Positions 15,897 through 24,088 are shown, counted from the first letter of the stretch. The stretch: 34,453 nt of DNA from Gammaproteobacteria bacterium (GCA_009840525.1 VXNP01000139.1:1-34453), one strand, 5' to 3'. Notes: a model not told the origin generated them from the sequence alone. Program-made: numbers and translations.

Positions 15897-15936
15897 CCGT
15901 TGTGCGCCGTTGGCTACGGTCCTGTTGGTCCCGTAC

Positions 15937-17301
15937 TCACGGAGTTGCACTGAGCGTCTCGCCGATGTCCTCATCGAGGGCCTGGCGGTAGAGGCGCAGC
16001 GTCACCGGAGCGAGCGCGAGCACCGGCCCTCCGAACAGCACCGGCAGGAGGGCGACACTGTAGCGAACGCCTTCCACGCCGAACACCATGTCGTTCAGGG
16101 CGCCTACGAGGGTTGGTCCGAGCATGAGCCCGGCGAGGCTGATCGCCATGTAGTACAGCGCGACGACCTGCGCCCGGATGCGCGGCGGTGCGATGGGAAG
16201 CAGCGCCGTCACCGACGTGGCGGTGACGAAGGCGAGGCCGACGTTGCCGAGGGTGAGCAGGCCGAAAGCCGCCCAGGCGTTGTCGAGGAGCGGACCGATC
16301 ACGCACGGTGGTATGGCGAGCGCGAGCCCGAACAGGGCGATGCGCATGGGTGCGTCCCGGTAGCCGCGGGACGTGTAGCGGTCCGACAGCGCTCCGGCAA
16401 GGTTCACGGACAGCGGGCCGACGATGAGCAGCGTCACTCCGTTGGCGAAGGCGTAGTCCTCGACGGGCCAGCCGTAGGTGCGGGCGAACGTCACCGCCAG
16501 CCAGCCGTGGCTGTAGGCGATGATGGTCATGACGCAGAACACCGAGAGGAAGGTCGCGAAGACGGCGCCGTGCCGGCCGACAAAGGCGAACATGTGGCCG
16601 AGGTGACCTCCGGCGGTGGCCACGATGCGCCGCGGTTCCTGTACGAACAGGAACAGCACTCCGAGTACGACGCCGGGCAGCCCGACGATCAGGAACGCCG
16701 TCTGCCAGCCCGCGAGCGGACCGAGCAGGGGCCAGTCCGTCGTGTTGCCGCTGCCGACCCAGGCGAGCACGGCAGCGCCGAGCAGCGCCGCCAGCCCGCT
16801 GCCGAGCGAGATGGCACTCGAGTAGAAGGCGATCGGCTTGCCGCGACGCTCTTCCGGGTACGAGTCCGAGATCAGCGACATGGCGCAGGGACTCAGCGTC
16901 GCCTCGCCGACACCGACGGACATCCGGGCGACGAAGAGCTGCCCGAAGTTGCGGGCCAACCCGGACAGCGCGGTCGCGGCGGACCAGAGCGTTATGCCCG
17001 CGGCGACGATCCACGTTCGCCGGCTGCGATCCGCAAGGTAGCCGAGGGGCAGACCCATCGTGGCATAGAAGATCGCGAACGCAGGTCCGAGCAGCAATCC
17101 GATCTGGAAGTCGGACAGTCCAAGGTCGGCCTTGATCGGGTCGATCAGTAGGCCAAGGATGCTGCGGTCCACGAAAGACACGACGTACGCGACCGTCAGC
17201 AGCGAAACTATGTACCAGGCGCGGCGGGCGTCCGGGTAGGCTGCCGGGCGTGCCTCGGGGGTTTGGACCGCGGCGCCCCCGGCCTGCGTGGCTTCGCTCA
17301 T
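15937..17301 (-). CDS. MFS transporter (12 TM, spinster-like)
   Basis: This 454-residue membrane protein has a short cytoplasmic N-terminus, then a first helix with SFVDRSILGLL, the loop 2-3 signature GYLADRSRRTW near residues 88-98, and the helix 4-5 motif RMSVGVGEATLSPCAMSLISDSYPEERRGK. About twelve hydrophobic segments are visible. Proteins of this type import organic acids or amphipathic compounds in many proteobacteria. Its ATG overlaps the stop of the VOC gene at 17298 (ATGA), tying it to operon C, so uptake of the pathway substrate across the inner membrane is the natural guess; the direction is not provable. Confidence 0.9.
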   Translation of the reverse strand: MSEATQAGGAAVQTPEARPAAYPDARRAWYIVSLLTVAYVVSFVDRSILGLLIDPIKADLGLSDFQIGLLLGPAFAIFYATMGLPLGYLADRSRRTWIVAAGITLWSAATALSGLARNFGQLFVARMSVGVGEATLSPCAMSLISDSYPEERRGKPIAFYSSAISLGSGLAALLGAAVLAWVGSGNTTDWPLLGPLAGWQTAFLIVGLPGVVLGVLFLFVQEPRRIVATAGGHLGHMFAFVGRHGAVFATFLSVFCVMTIIAYSHGWLAVTFARTYGWPVEDYAFANGVTLLIVGPLSVNLAGALSDRYTSRGYRDAPMRIALFGLALAIPPCVIGPLLDNAWAAFGLLTLGNVGLAFVTATSVTALLPIAPPRIRAQVVALYYMAISLAGLMLGPTLVGALNDMVFGVEGVRYSVALLPVLFGGPVLALAPVTLRLYRQALDEDIGETLSATP

Positions 17302-17738
17302 CGGGGGGCCTGCCGGTCGATGTGGTAGATGACCGTGAGGTTCCCGTCGCCGTCCAGGAGGCCCACCTCGCGGCCGATCCTGCCGTCGTGGGTCACCAGG
17401 CGCTCCTCGGGGAACACCGTGAAGCCGCGCGCCTCGGCACGGCCGACGACGCCGTCGACATCCTCGACCTCGATGACGATCGCGCTACGCCGCGGCTCCG
17501 CCTGGGCGGCGAGCCCGCCGACCTCGGTAAGTGCCATGACCCGCTCCTGGTCCGGCGTACTAAGGGTCGCGAATCCCACGGGCCGGCTGGTGTCGAGGCC
17601 GAACACCCGGTGGGAGTAGCTCGTCTCGCGGGGCTCCTTCGTGAAGGCCACGCTGAACCCCAGTACGTCCCGGTAGAAGGGAAGGGCGTCCGCGATGCTG
17701 CTGACGACGAAGTTGGCGCGCTGGAAACGCAGGCTCAT
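17298..17738 (-). CDS. VOC family protein
   Basis: This 146-residue single-domain glyoxalase/dioxygenase-fold protein has paired beta-alpha-beta-beta-beta modules, for example FVVSSIADALPFYRDVLGF at the start and AIVIEVEDVDGVVGRAEARGF in the second half. The positions usually holding the metal histidine (first strand) and glutamate (GDGNLTVIYHID) are not conserved. It may therefore be metal-free, or use other ligands. It overlaps the neighbouring VOC gene and the MFS gene by 4 bases each (ATGA). It may heterodimerise with the VOC protein encoded at 17735 (inference). Start: ATG at 17738. Confidence 0.82.
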   Translation of the reverse strand: MSLRFQRANFVVSSIADALPFYRDVLGFSVAFTKEPRETSYSHRVFGLDTSRPVGFATLSTPDQERVMALTEVGGLAAQAEPRRSAIVIEVEDVDGVVGRAEARGFTVFPEERLVTHDGRIGREVGLLDGDGNLTVIYHIDRQAPR

Positions 17739-18232
17739 TGGGAGTCCTCCGGCTCGTCGATGGCGGTGACCTGGTTGCACTCGAAGAAGTGGCCGTCGGG
17801 GTCGAACACCGACACGCCGATGAAGTGGCGCAGCTCGCCCCGGGCGCCGCGCGTCGACCAGACCCGGGGCGGACAGTGCACGCGCGTCCCGAGTTCTTCC
17901 GCGCGCTGCGCGACCAGCGCGGCGTCGGCGCTCTCCACCACGAACACCGGCATGCCGTAGCCGACCTCGGTGGGCGGCGGGGGGGCCGACCGCGGCGGTT
18001 CGAGCCATTGCAGCAGCCCGATCATGCCGAGCCGGTCGTGCTCGCCGCGCATGATGACCAGATGGGTGCGGTCCCCGGCGCTGCCCGCCGCGAGCCCGGC
18101 CCCGCTCAGCACGAACTCCGTATCCATCCACACCTGCATGCCGAGCACGTATTCGTACCAGCGCCTGCTCACCGCCATGTCCCGTACGAGCAGGGTGGTG
18201 CGCTTGACCATGTTGGGGAAGGCCTCGGTCAC
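17735..18232 (-). CDS. VOC family protein
   Basis: This 165-residue VOC-fold protein starts MTEAFPNMVKRTTLLVRDMA and has SRRWYEYVLGMQV, VVESADAALVAQRAEELG and the terminal SVFDPDGHFFECNQ strand, which keeps a glutamate at the metal position. The first-strand histidine is replaced by threonine. The GTG at 18232 overlaps the DUF1330 stop in a GTGA, and its own stop overlaps the next VOC gene. The back-to-back VOC pair looks like an old duplication followed by divergence. Function is unassigned; cleavage, isomerisation or binding of a small oxygenated compound are options. Confidence 0.83.
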   Translation of the reverse strand: MTEAFPNMVKRTTLLVRDMAVSRRWYEYVLGMQVWMDTEFVLSGAGLAAGSAGDRTHLVIMRGEHDRLGMIGLLQWLEPPRSAPPPPTEVGYGMPVFVVESADAALVAQRAEELGTRVHCPPRVWSTRGARGELRHFIGVSVFDPDGHFFECNQVTAIDEPEDSQ

Positions 18233-18525
18233 AACGTGGGCTCTTCCACGATCACGACCTGACAGTCGGCGATGCCCTCCCGGAGCGCCCGGGCGCGGAC
18301 GTACTCCGGCGAGTTCCAGAAGGCGAGGGCGGCTGCCCGGTCGGGCCAGCGCGACACGACGACGGACCCGCCCGGATGCTCGCCCTCGAGCACCTCGGCG
18401 CCCGCTGCGCGCAGCACGTACTCGCCGCCGAAGCGTTCCGTCAACGCGGCGGCCGCGGGGGCGTAGCCGGCCAGGAACCGCTTCCGGTCGTGGAGCTGGG
18501 CCGTCACGATGAGGTATGCCGTCAT
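18229..18525 (-). CDS. DUF1330 family protein
   Basis: This 98-residue protein has the dimeric alpha/beta ferredoxin-like DUF1330 pattern: MTAYLIVTAQLHDRKRFLAG, YVLRAAGAEVLEG, VVVSRWPDRAAALAFWNSPEY and the end QVVIVEE. Such proteins occur in many degradation operons as small isomerase- or cyclase-like proteins, but no defined reaction is established. It follows the CoA-transferase gene by 29 bases and overlaps the VOC gene by 4. It is hidden inside a much longer artefactual open frame on the same strand. The start is the ATG at 18525. Confidence 0.85.
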   Translation of the reverse strand: MTAYLIVTAQLHDRKRFLAGYAPAAAALTERFGGEYVLRAAGAEVLEGEHPGGSVVVSRWPDRAAALAFWNSPEYVRARALREGIADCQVVIVEEPTL

Positions 18526-18554
18526 GTGTGCACTCCCTATCGGGCGCGTAGCGC

Positions 18555-19817
18555 TCAGGTCTCCAGGATGACGCCGTCCGCGATCAGTGCATCGATCTCG
18601 TCGGTGCCGCGGCCGGCGCCCCGGGCGGCCTGGCGGGAATGCTCGCCGACGTGCGGCAGGTGGCGCCGCACTTCGAACCGCCGTCCGGCCATCTCGAGGG
18701 GCAGCTTCGGGAGCCTCGTCGTGTCTCCGGCGTGTTCGCCGTCGGCGAGGCGTACCTCCGCGAGGCCGGCGTGTGCCAGGTGGGGATCCTCGAACAGGTC
18801 GGAGGGCCTGTTGATCTCGGCGAACGGCATGCCGGCACGGGCGAGCTGGGCGCCAGCCTCGGCCCGGTTCAGTCCCTCGAAGAGTTCCCGCAGCATTGGC
18901 AGGAAGCGGTCCCGGTGCGCGACCCTGCCGGCGTTGTCCGCTAGCACCGGGTCCGCAGCCAGCGCATCCAGCCCAAAGTCCTTGCAGAACGTGCGCCACT
19001 GAGTATCGCTGACGACGGCGACGAAGAGCTGGCCGTCGGCGCAATCGAAGAGGTCGTAGACGCCCCAGGCGGCGCGCCGTACGGACATTGGTGCGGGCTC
19101 CTCGCCTAGCACCGCCTGCTGGGCCATGTGCTGCCCGACGAGGAACGCCGTGGTCTCGAACAGCGCGCTGGTGACCCGCTGCCCGCAGCCGGTGGCGTTG
19201 CGTTCGGCGAGTGCGGCGAGAATAGCGATCACGCCGAACATGCCGCCGGTGATGTCGACGATGGACGATCCCGCGCGCATCGGCCGGCCCGGAAGCCCCG
19301 TCATGTACGCGAGGCCGCCCATCATCTGCGTGACCTCGTCGAGGGCCACGCGCTCGGCGTACGGGCCGTGGAGGAATCCCTTCAGGCTGCAATAGACGAG
19401 CCGGGGGTTGCGTGCGGACAGTTCCGGGTAGCCAAAGCCGAGGCGGTCCATCGCGCCGGGCCGGAAGTTCTCGAGCACGACATCGGCCGTGTCGAGGATG
19501 CCATGGACCAGTTCGCGGCCCCGCGATTCCTTGAGGTCGGCGCAGAGGCTGCGTTTGTTGCGGTTGTACATGGCGAAGTAGCCGCCGCCGGATCCCGTCA
19601 GGCGACGGGTGTTGTCGCCTCCGGGCGGTTCGACCTTGAGGACATCGGCGCCTAGGTCCGCGAGAATCATCCCCGTCGCCGGTCCCATCACCATGTGCGA
19701 GAACTCGACGACGCGCAGGCCTTCGAGCGGCAGCGTGTCCGGCGTGGGTCCTTCGGCCGGACCGTGCGGAGCACCGGCCGTCTCTCCGACCGCCGTGTCG
19801 GGACCGTCGCGAACCAT
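18555..19817 (-). CDS. Class III (CaiB/BaiF) CoA-transferase
   Basis: This 420-residue protein is longer than the other two CoA-transferases owing to a proline-rich 30-residue N-terminal extension before LEGLRVVEFSHMVMGPATG. GADVLKVEPPGGD, NRNKRSLCADLK, ENFRPGAMDRLG and the probable catalytic D188 in SSIVDITGG are clear. It is the first gene of the minus operon C, divergent from the HMG-CoA-lyase-like gene with site C between them. A CoA-transferase paired with this lyase family usually means that the transferase makes the CoA ester that the lyase cleaves. The acid could be a branched hydroxy-dicarboxylate (inference). The ATG at 19817 has only a modest GAGG upstream. Confidence 0.9.
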   Translation of the reverse strand: MVRDGPDTAVGETAGAPHGPAEGPTPDTLPLEGLRVVEFSHMVMGPATGMILADLGADVLKVEPPGGDNTRRLTGSGGGYFAMYNRNKRSLCADLKESRGRELVHGILDTADVVLENFRPGAMDRLGFGYPELSARNPRLVYCSLKGFLHGPYAERVALDEVTQMMGGLAYMTGLPGRPMRAGSSIVDITGGMFGVIAILAALAERNATGCGQRVTSALFETTAFLVGQHMAQQAVLGEEPAPMSVRRAAWGVYDLFDCADGQLFVAVVSDTQWRTFCKDFGLDALAADPVLADNAGRVAHRDRFLPMLRELFEGLNRAEAGAQLARAGMPFAEINRPSDLFEDPHLAHAGLAEVRLADGEHAGDTTRLPKLPLEMAGRRFEVRRHLPHVGEHSRQAARGAGRGTDEIDALIADGVILET

Positions 19818-19845
19818 GGGTGGCCTCGTCTGCGGAGATAATGCC

Positions 19846-19863
19846 CCTATGATATATCATTAG
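19846..19863. promoter_or_regulatory. Operator-like site C in divergent promoter
   Basis: The minus strand reads CTAATGATATATCATAGG; the core ATGATATATCAT is a perfect 12-bp palindrome. It matches 16 of 18 positions of the idealised CTAATGATATATCATTAG. It lies 28 bases before the CoA-transferase ATG and 22 bases before the lyase ATG. TATGAT within it could serve as a -10 element, again placing the site over a promoter. Confidence 0.74.
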
Positions 19864-19885
19864 GACTTTTGGGAGAGACGGTTGG

Positions 19886-20842
19886 ATGGCTACGGGGGGC
19901 GCGACGAGAGACGTGTACGTGAGCGAGGTGGGCACCAGGGACGGCCTGCAGAACGTCGACACGGTCATGCCCACCGACGCGAAGAAGGCTTGGATCGCCG
20001 CCGAGGCCGCCGCCGGCGTGCCCGAGATCGAGGTGGGTTCGTTCGTGCCGGCGCGCCTCCTGCCCCAACTTGCGGACACCGCCGACCTCGTCTCCTTCGC
20101 CCGGGCACTTCCCGACCTAAGCGTCGCGGTGCTCGCGCCCAACCTGCACGGCGTGCGGGCCGCGCTCGAGAGCGGCGCGCACCGGATCTCGGTACCCCTG
20201 TCGGTCAGCGAGACGCACAGTCTCGCGAACGTGAAGAAGACGCACGCCGAGATGTTCGAAGAGATCGCGGCAATGGTGGCCGCCATCGCGGAGCGTCCGT
20301 CGCAGGGGCGGCCGGCGTTGGAAGTCTCCCTCTCGACGGCGTTCGGCTGCACTCTCGAAGGGCCCGTCCCGGAGGATCGCGTCGTGGCCATGGCGGAGCG
20401 CGTGATCGAACTCGGAGCGGACGACGTCGGGCTGTCGGACACGACCGGGTACGGCAACCCCGCGCAGGTACGGCGGCTCACGCGGCGTGTTCACGCGGCC
20501 GTCGGCGCCGACCGGATGACCGGCATTCACCTGCATAACACTCGTGGGCAGGGTCTGGCCAACGTCATGGCGGCCCTGGACGAGGGCCTTGCCACCATCG
20601 ACAGCTCGCTAGGGGGGCTGGGCGGTTGCCCGTTCGCGCCCGGCGCGAGCGGCAACATCGTTACCGAGGACCTGGTCTTCCTGCTCGAGTCGATGGGGTT
20701 GTATACGGGCATCGACATCGAGCAACTGCTCGCGGTGCGAGACGGTGTGCAGGCGGCGCTCCCGCACGAGACGCTCTACGGTTTCGTCGCGGACGCCGGC
20801 CTGCCCAAGGGGTTCGAGTACGCCCGGGCCGCGCTCGACTAG
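19886..20842 (+). CDS. HMG-CoA-lyase family enzyme
   Basis: This 318-residue TIM-barrel lyase has the catalytic signature EVGTRDGLQN (R18, D19), the metal-binding HLHNTRGQG (H215, H217), and the flexible-loop cysteine C248 in GLGGCPFAPGASGN. All residues needed for retro-Claisen/aldol cleavage of a 3-hydroxy-3-carboxyl acyl-CoA are present. True HMG-CoA lyases usually read VGPRDGLQNE, so this may be a relative acting on a different substrate such as a citramalyl-CoA or alkyl-malyl-CoA. It heads the plus side of operon C, opposite a CoA-transferase, and is followed after 36 bases by the nitrilase-fold gene. GGGAGAG about 8-14 bases upstream supports the ATG at 19886. Confidence 0.9.
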   Translation: MATGGATRDVYVSEVGTRDGLQNVDTVMPTDAKKAWIAAEAAAGVPEIEVGSFVPARLLPQLADTADLVSFARALPDLSVAVLAPNLHGVRAALESGAHRISVPLSVSETHSLANVKKTHAEMFEEIAAMVAAIAERPSQGRPALEVSLSTAFGCTLEGPVPEDRVVAMAERVIELGADDVGLSDTTGYGNPAQVRRLTRRVHAAVGADRMTGIHLHNTRGQGLANVMAALDEGLATIDSSLGGLGGCPFAPGASGNIVTEDLVFLLESMGLYTGIDIEQLLAVRDGVQAALPHETLYGFVADAGLPKGFEYARAALD

Positions 20843-20878
20843 ACTGCGCCGTTCGCAATACCGGAGCAGGAGGCGGCT

Positions 20879-21913
20879 ATGGCAGGTTACACGGCCCTCG
20901 CCCTGCAGACGCGGGTGGAAGCGGTGTCCGGTCTCCCGGATGTTGCGTCGTGCCGGGACAGCATCGCCCGCTCCCTGGAACGGGTGGCGGGGCAGGTGGC
21001 CGCGAGCAGGGCCTTCATCGGTCCGCACGTGGCCCTCGTCGTGCTGCCGGAGTACTTCCTCACCGGTTATCCGATGGGTGAGTCCGCGGAGTCGTGGCGC
21101 GCGCGCGGCTGTTTGGAGCCCGCCGGGCGGGAGTACGACGCGCTCGGGGCGATCGCCGCGTCGAACGGCGTGTTCCTGTCCGGCAACCTGTACGAGACGG
21201 ATGCGCACTTCCCGGAGCTCTACTTCCAGACCAGCTTCATCGCGAACGACGCTGGCGACATCGTGCTCCGCTATCGACGCCTCATCTCGCAGTTCGGGCC
21301 GACGCCGTACGAGGTGCTGGACCGCTACCTCGACGTCTATGGCGCCGACAGCCTGTTCCCGGTGGTGGAGACGGAGCTGGGACGACTGGCCGCTGTCGCA
21401 TCCGAAGAGATCGTCTTCCCGGAGATCGCCAGGGCGCTGGCGCTGCGCGGCGCCGAGGTGCTCTGTCACTCGTCCTCCGAGGTCGCGAGTCCCGTCCTGA
21501 CGCCAAAGAACGTCGCCAAGCGGGCGCGCGCCTACGAGAATCACGTCTATGTGGTCTCGGCGAACACGGCGGGTGTCAGCGGCATCGACCTGCCCAACGA
21601 GTCGGTGGACGGCGCCTCACAGATCGTCGACTACGAGGGACGCGTGCTCGTCGAGGCCGCCGGGGGAGAGTCCATGGCCGCCCACACGGACATCGACGTG
21701 GACGCGCTACGCGCCTACCGGCGCAGGCCGGGGATGTTCAACGTGTTCTCGCGCCAGCGGCTCGCGCTGTTCCGTGTCTATGCCGACAGCGAGGTATGCG
21801 CTCCCAACAGCCTGCTCGACGATGGGGGCGTCGTCGCCCCGGCGCGGGACCACTTCCTCTCGATGCAGCGCCAGGCGATCGCGCAACTGCTGGAGCGCGG
21901 GATTCTGGTTTAG
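20879..21913 (+). CDS. Nitrilase-superfamily protein with altered catalytic triad
   Basis: This 344-residue carbon-nitrogen hydrolase fold protein has LPEYFLTGYP with the catalytic-glutamate position E58. The lysine motif reads LRYRRL, so the position of the catalytic lysine is R134. The nucleophile elbow reads AAVASEEIVFPEIARALALRGAEV, with S175 (TCC) where the family has cysteine. Only Glu of the Glu-Lys-Cys triad is conserved. AGG/GGAGG about 9 bases upstream supports the ATG at 20879. It is co-directional with the lyase gene. It might be a binding or regulatory pseudoenzyme, a serine variant, or affected by a sequencing error at one base. An intact homologue would hydrolyse an amide or nitrile. 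Confidence 0.85.
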   Translation: MAGYTALALQTRVEAVSGLPDVASCRDSIARSLERVAGQVAASRAFIGPHVALVVLPEYFLTGYPMGESAESWRARGCLEPAGREYDALGAIAASNGVFLSGNLYETDAHFPELYFQTSFIANDAGDIVLRYRRLISQFGPTPYEVLDRYLDVYGADSLFPVVETELGRLAAVASEEIVFPEIARALALRGAEVLCHSSSEVASPVLTPKNVAKRARAYENHVYVVSANTAGVSGIDLPNESVDGASQIVDYEGRVLVEAAGGESMAAHTDIDVDALRAYRRRPGMFNVFSRQRLALFRVYADSEVCAPNSLLDDGGVVAPARDHFLSMQRQAIAQLLERGILV

Positions 21914-21930
21914 CGAGGGTATGCCGCCGC

Positions 21931-21951
21931 GTCGGCACGCCGGCGTCCGAC
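21931..21951. terminator. Possible hairpin between convergent nitrilase-like and nhaA genes
   Basis: GTCGG and CCGAC flank the palindrome ACGCCGGCGT, allowing a bulged stem-loop between two converging genes. There is no T-run, so intrinsic termination is uncertain. Confidence 0.3.
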
Positions 21952-21978
21952 CGTGACCACACGCAGGAACGCGGGGTC

Positions 21979-23187
21979 TCATCGCGGCCCGTCGTCGGGA
22001 CTCCGCGGCAAGGCGAAGGAGAGCACTGCGAACCCCACCACCGCCGATGCCGCCGAGCCCAGGAGGATGCCGAGCTTGTCGGCTGCCCAGAATGAACCGT
22101 CGGCGTGCTCGAAGGCGAGGCTGGCGATGAACAGGCTCATGGTGAAGCCGATGCCACACGCGAACGCCGTGCCGGTGAGCTGCCCCCAGGTGACGCCCTC
22201 GGGCAGCGACACCCAGCGCAGCTTCGAGGCGATAAACACCAGCCCCAGGATGCCCACGGGGTTGCCGAGGAACAGCCCGAAGGCGATGCCGAGGGTCACC
22301 GGGTCAGCGAGATCGGCGATGCCGATGCCGGCGAACGAAACGCCGGCGTTGGCGAACGCGAACACCGGCAGCACGGCCAGCGCCACCGGGGCGTGCAGGT
22401 CCCGCTCCATCTCCTCGACCGGGGAGCGCCCGTCTGCGGCGCGCATCGGGATGCAGAGCGCGACCAGGACACCGGCCAGGGTTGCGTGGACCCCGGATTT
22501 CAGCATCGCCGTCCACAGCACCAGCCCGACCAGCACGTAAGGCGCGACGGTGGTGACGCGACGGCGGTTCAGTGCCGCGGCGGCGACTAGTGCGACGGCG
22601 GCGGTCGCCAGCATGACGGGCGATAAGTCCTTAGCGTAGAACACGGCGATGATGGCGATCGCCGCCAGGTCGTCGAAGATCGCGAGCGCCAGCAGGAATG
22701 CCTTCAACGCAACAGGGACGCGCGCGCCGAACGCGCCGAGGAGCGCCAGGGCGAAGGCGATGTCGGTTGCCACCGGGATCGCCCAGCCGTCCATGGCGCC
22801 GGGGACGCGCCAGTTGAAGGCCGCATAGACGCACGCCGGGGCGAGGATGCCGCCGAGTGCGCCGACCGCCGGCAGCGCGATCCGTTCCGGGGACGCCAGT
22901 TCGCCTTCCAGGGCCTCGCGCTTGACCTCGAGCCCGATCAGGAAGAAGAAGATCGCCATCAGCCCGTCGTTGATCCACAGCAACAGCGGCTTGTCGATCC
23001 CCACGCCGCCCACCGTGACCACAAGGGGCACATCGAGAAGCAGGCCGTAGAGGGCCGAGAGGGGCGTGTTGGCGGCGACCATGGCCAGCGTGGTGGCCAG
23101 CAGGATCATGGCTCCGCCGGAGGACTCAAGACGGATGAAACCGAGGATGGCGGCAGAGAAAGATGATCTGTCCGGTGTGCTGGTCAT
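21979..23187 (-). CDS. nhaA: Na+/H+ antiporter NhaA
   Basis: This 402-residue inner-membrane antiporter exchanges sodium for protons in pH and salt homeostasis. Helix IV has VATDIAFALALL with the aspartate equivalent to D133; helix V has FDDLAAI with the paired aspartates equivalent to D163/D164. GLEVKREALEGEL and the C-terminal FTMSLFIASLAF are also typical. It is read in the same direction as the GntR gene 74 bases upstream, but its function is housekeeping and it is flanked by catabolic operons. It may have its own promoter in that gap, though I see no convincing one. The start is the ATG at 23187. Confidence 0.95.
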   Translation of the reverse strand: MTSTPDRSSFSAAILGFIRLESSGGAMILLATTLAMVAANTPLSALYGLLLDVPLVVTVGGVGIDKPLLLWINDGLMAIFFFLIGLEVKREALEGELASPERIALPAVGALGGILAPACVYAAFNWRVPGAMDGWAIPVATDIAFALALLGAFGARVPVALKAFLLALAIFDDLAAIAIIAVFYAKDLSPVMLATAAVALVAAAALNRRRVTTVAPYVLVGLVLWTAMLKSGVHATLAGVLVALCIPMRAADGRSPVEEMERDLHAPVALAVLPVFAFANAGVSFAGIGIADLADPVTLGIAFGLFLGNPVGILGLVFIASKLRWVSLPEGVTWGQLTGTAFACGIGFTMSLFIASLAFEHADGSFWAADKLGILLGSAASAVVGFAVLSFALPRSPDDGPR

Positions 23188-23261
23188 GGCTCGCCGACCC
23201 GGCTATGGGCCTATCCGGGGCCGATTGCCGACGGGCGACCGTGCCAGGCTAAGTGTGCCCC

Positions 23262-24044
23262 TTACCGCGTGTAATCCTCCATGCTGAGGTTCATGCGGTA
23301 GTGGAAGTGGCCGGTGTGATATTGGCATTGCAGCAGGTCGACCAGGTCTCCCTCGGTGTCGAAGGAGTAGCGTACGAGCGTGAGCACCGGATCGCCGGGT
23401 ACGAGCCTGAGTTGCTCGGCGACCGGCGCCGCCGTGGCCGCGGCGCTCAGATGCTGTTCGATGCGGGCGATCCGGTGGCCGTTCTCCGCCATGATGTCGA
23501 ACCGCAGCCGGCGCTCGATCGCGTCGGCGTCGAAACCGTGCTTGATCCCGCGGGTCCAGCTCTCGTAATAGGCGAACGGCGTGTGGTCTTCGCGATAGCG
23601 GACCCGGACCACGTAGTGCACTGGTTCGTCCGCCGGAATCCCGAGTTCCTCCACCAGATTCGCCGGCGGCGGGCGCCGGTCGATGTGCAGTACGCGCACC
23701 AGCGTGCTGCGAGACATCTGCGCGAGCTTCTCGAGCATGCCGACCAGCGGCGCCTCGACATCGGACGCCGGGGCCTGGAACACGACGTGGCTGCCCCTGC
23801 CGCGCTTGCGCTGTATGAGTTCGTTGGCGACCAGCAGGTCCATGGCGCGCTTGGCCGTCACGCGGGAGACGCCGAAGCCCTCCGCGAGCTGGGCCTCGGT
23901 CGGGAGCTTCGCGCCGAAGCCCGGTTCGCCCCCGAGGATGCGTTGCTTCAGGAGCTGGTAGAGCTGGTGATACAGCGGAACGGGACTGTCCGCACGCAGC
24001 GAGTCCAATTCCATGGGGGTGAACAGACGCTGCAGTTCGTCCAC
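23262..24044 (-). CDS. GntR/HutC-family transcriptional regulator
   Basis: This 260-residue repressor-type protein has an N-terminal winged helix (about residues 22-88: PLYHQLYQLLKQRI, LPTEAQLAEGFGVSRVTAKRAM, NELIQRKRGRGSHV) and a C-terminal UTRA ligand-binding domain (about 110-258, with LRLVPGDPVLTLVRYSFDTEG). HutC-type regulators bind short palindromes as dimers and release them when a pathway metabolite binds UTRA. The GTG at 24044 has GGAGG eight bases upstream. It is the third gene of the minus operon that starts beside site D, so autoregulation is likely. It is the only DNA-binding regulator in the window and the best candidate for sites A-D (inference). Confidence 0.93.
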   Translation of the reverse strand: MDELQRLFTPMELDSLRADSPVPLYHQLYQLLKQRILGGEPGFGAKLPTEAQLAEGFGVSRVTAKRAMDLLVANELIQRKRGRGSHVVFQAPASDVEAPLVGMLEKLAQMSRSTLVRVLHIDRRPPPANLVEELGIPADEPVHYVVRVRYREDHTPFAYYESWTRGIKHGFDADAIERRLRFDIMAENGHRIARIEQHLSAAATAAPVAEQLRLVPGDPVLTLVRYSFDTEGDLVDLLQCQYHTGHFHYRMNLSMEDYTR

Positions 24045-24088
24045 GGCGGCCCTCCGTAGAGCGCGCTCCGGAATCGTCGTGCACTCGA

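Noticed and set aside
15862-17151. Plus-strand frame of 429 codons opposite the MFS gene
   Set aside because: Highly charged low-complexity translation typical of the antisense of a membrane-protein gene.
18526-20481. Upstream part of a 750-codon minus-strand frame ending in DUF1330
   Set aside because: Only the last 98 codons match a family; the rest shadows the CoA-transferase and is antisense to the lyase gene.
24045-24088. Fifth operator upstream of the GntR gene (CGATTATGACCG)
   Set aside because: Only TTATGAC-like similarity, no dyad, and the short gap suggests cotranscription with the upstream gene.
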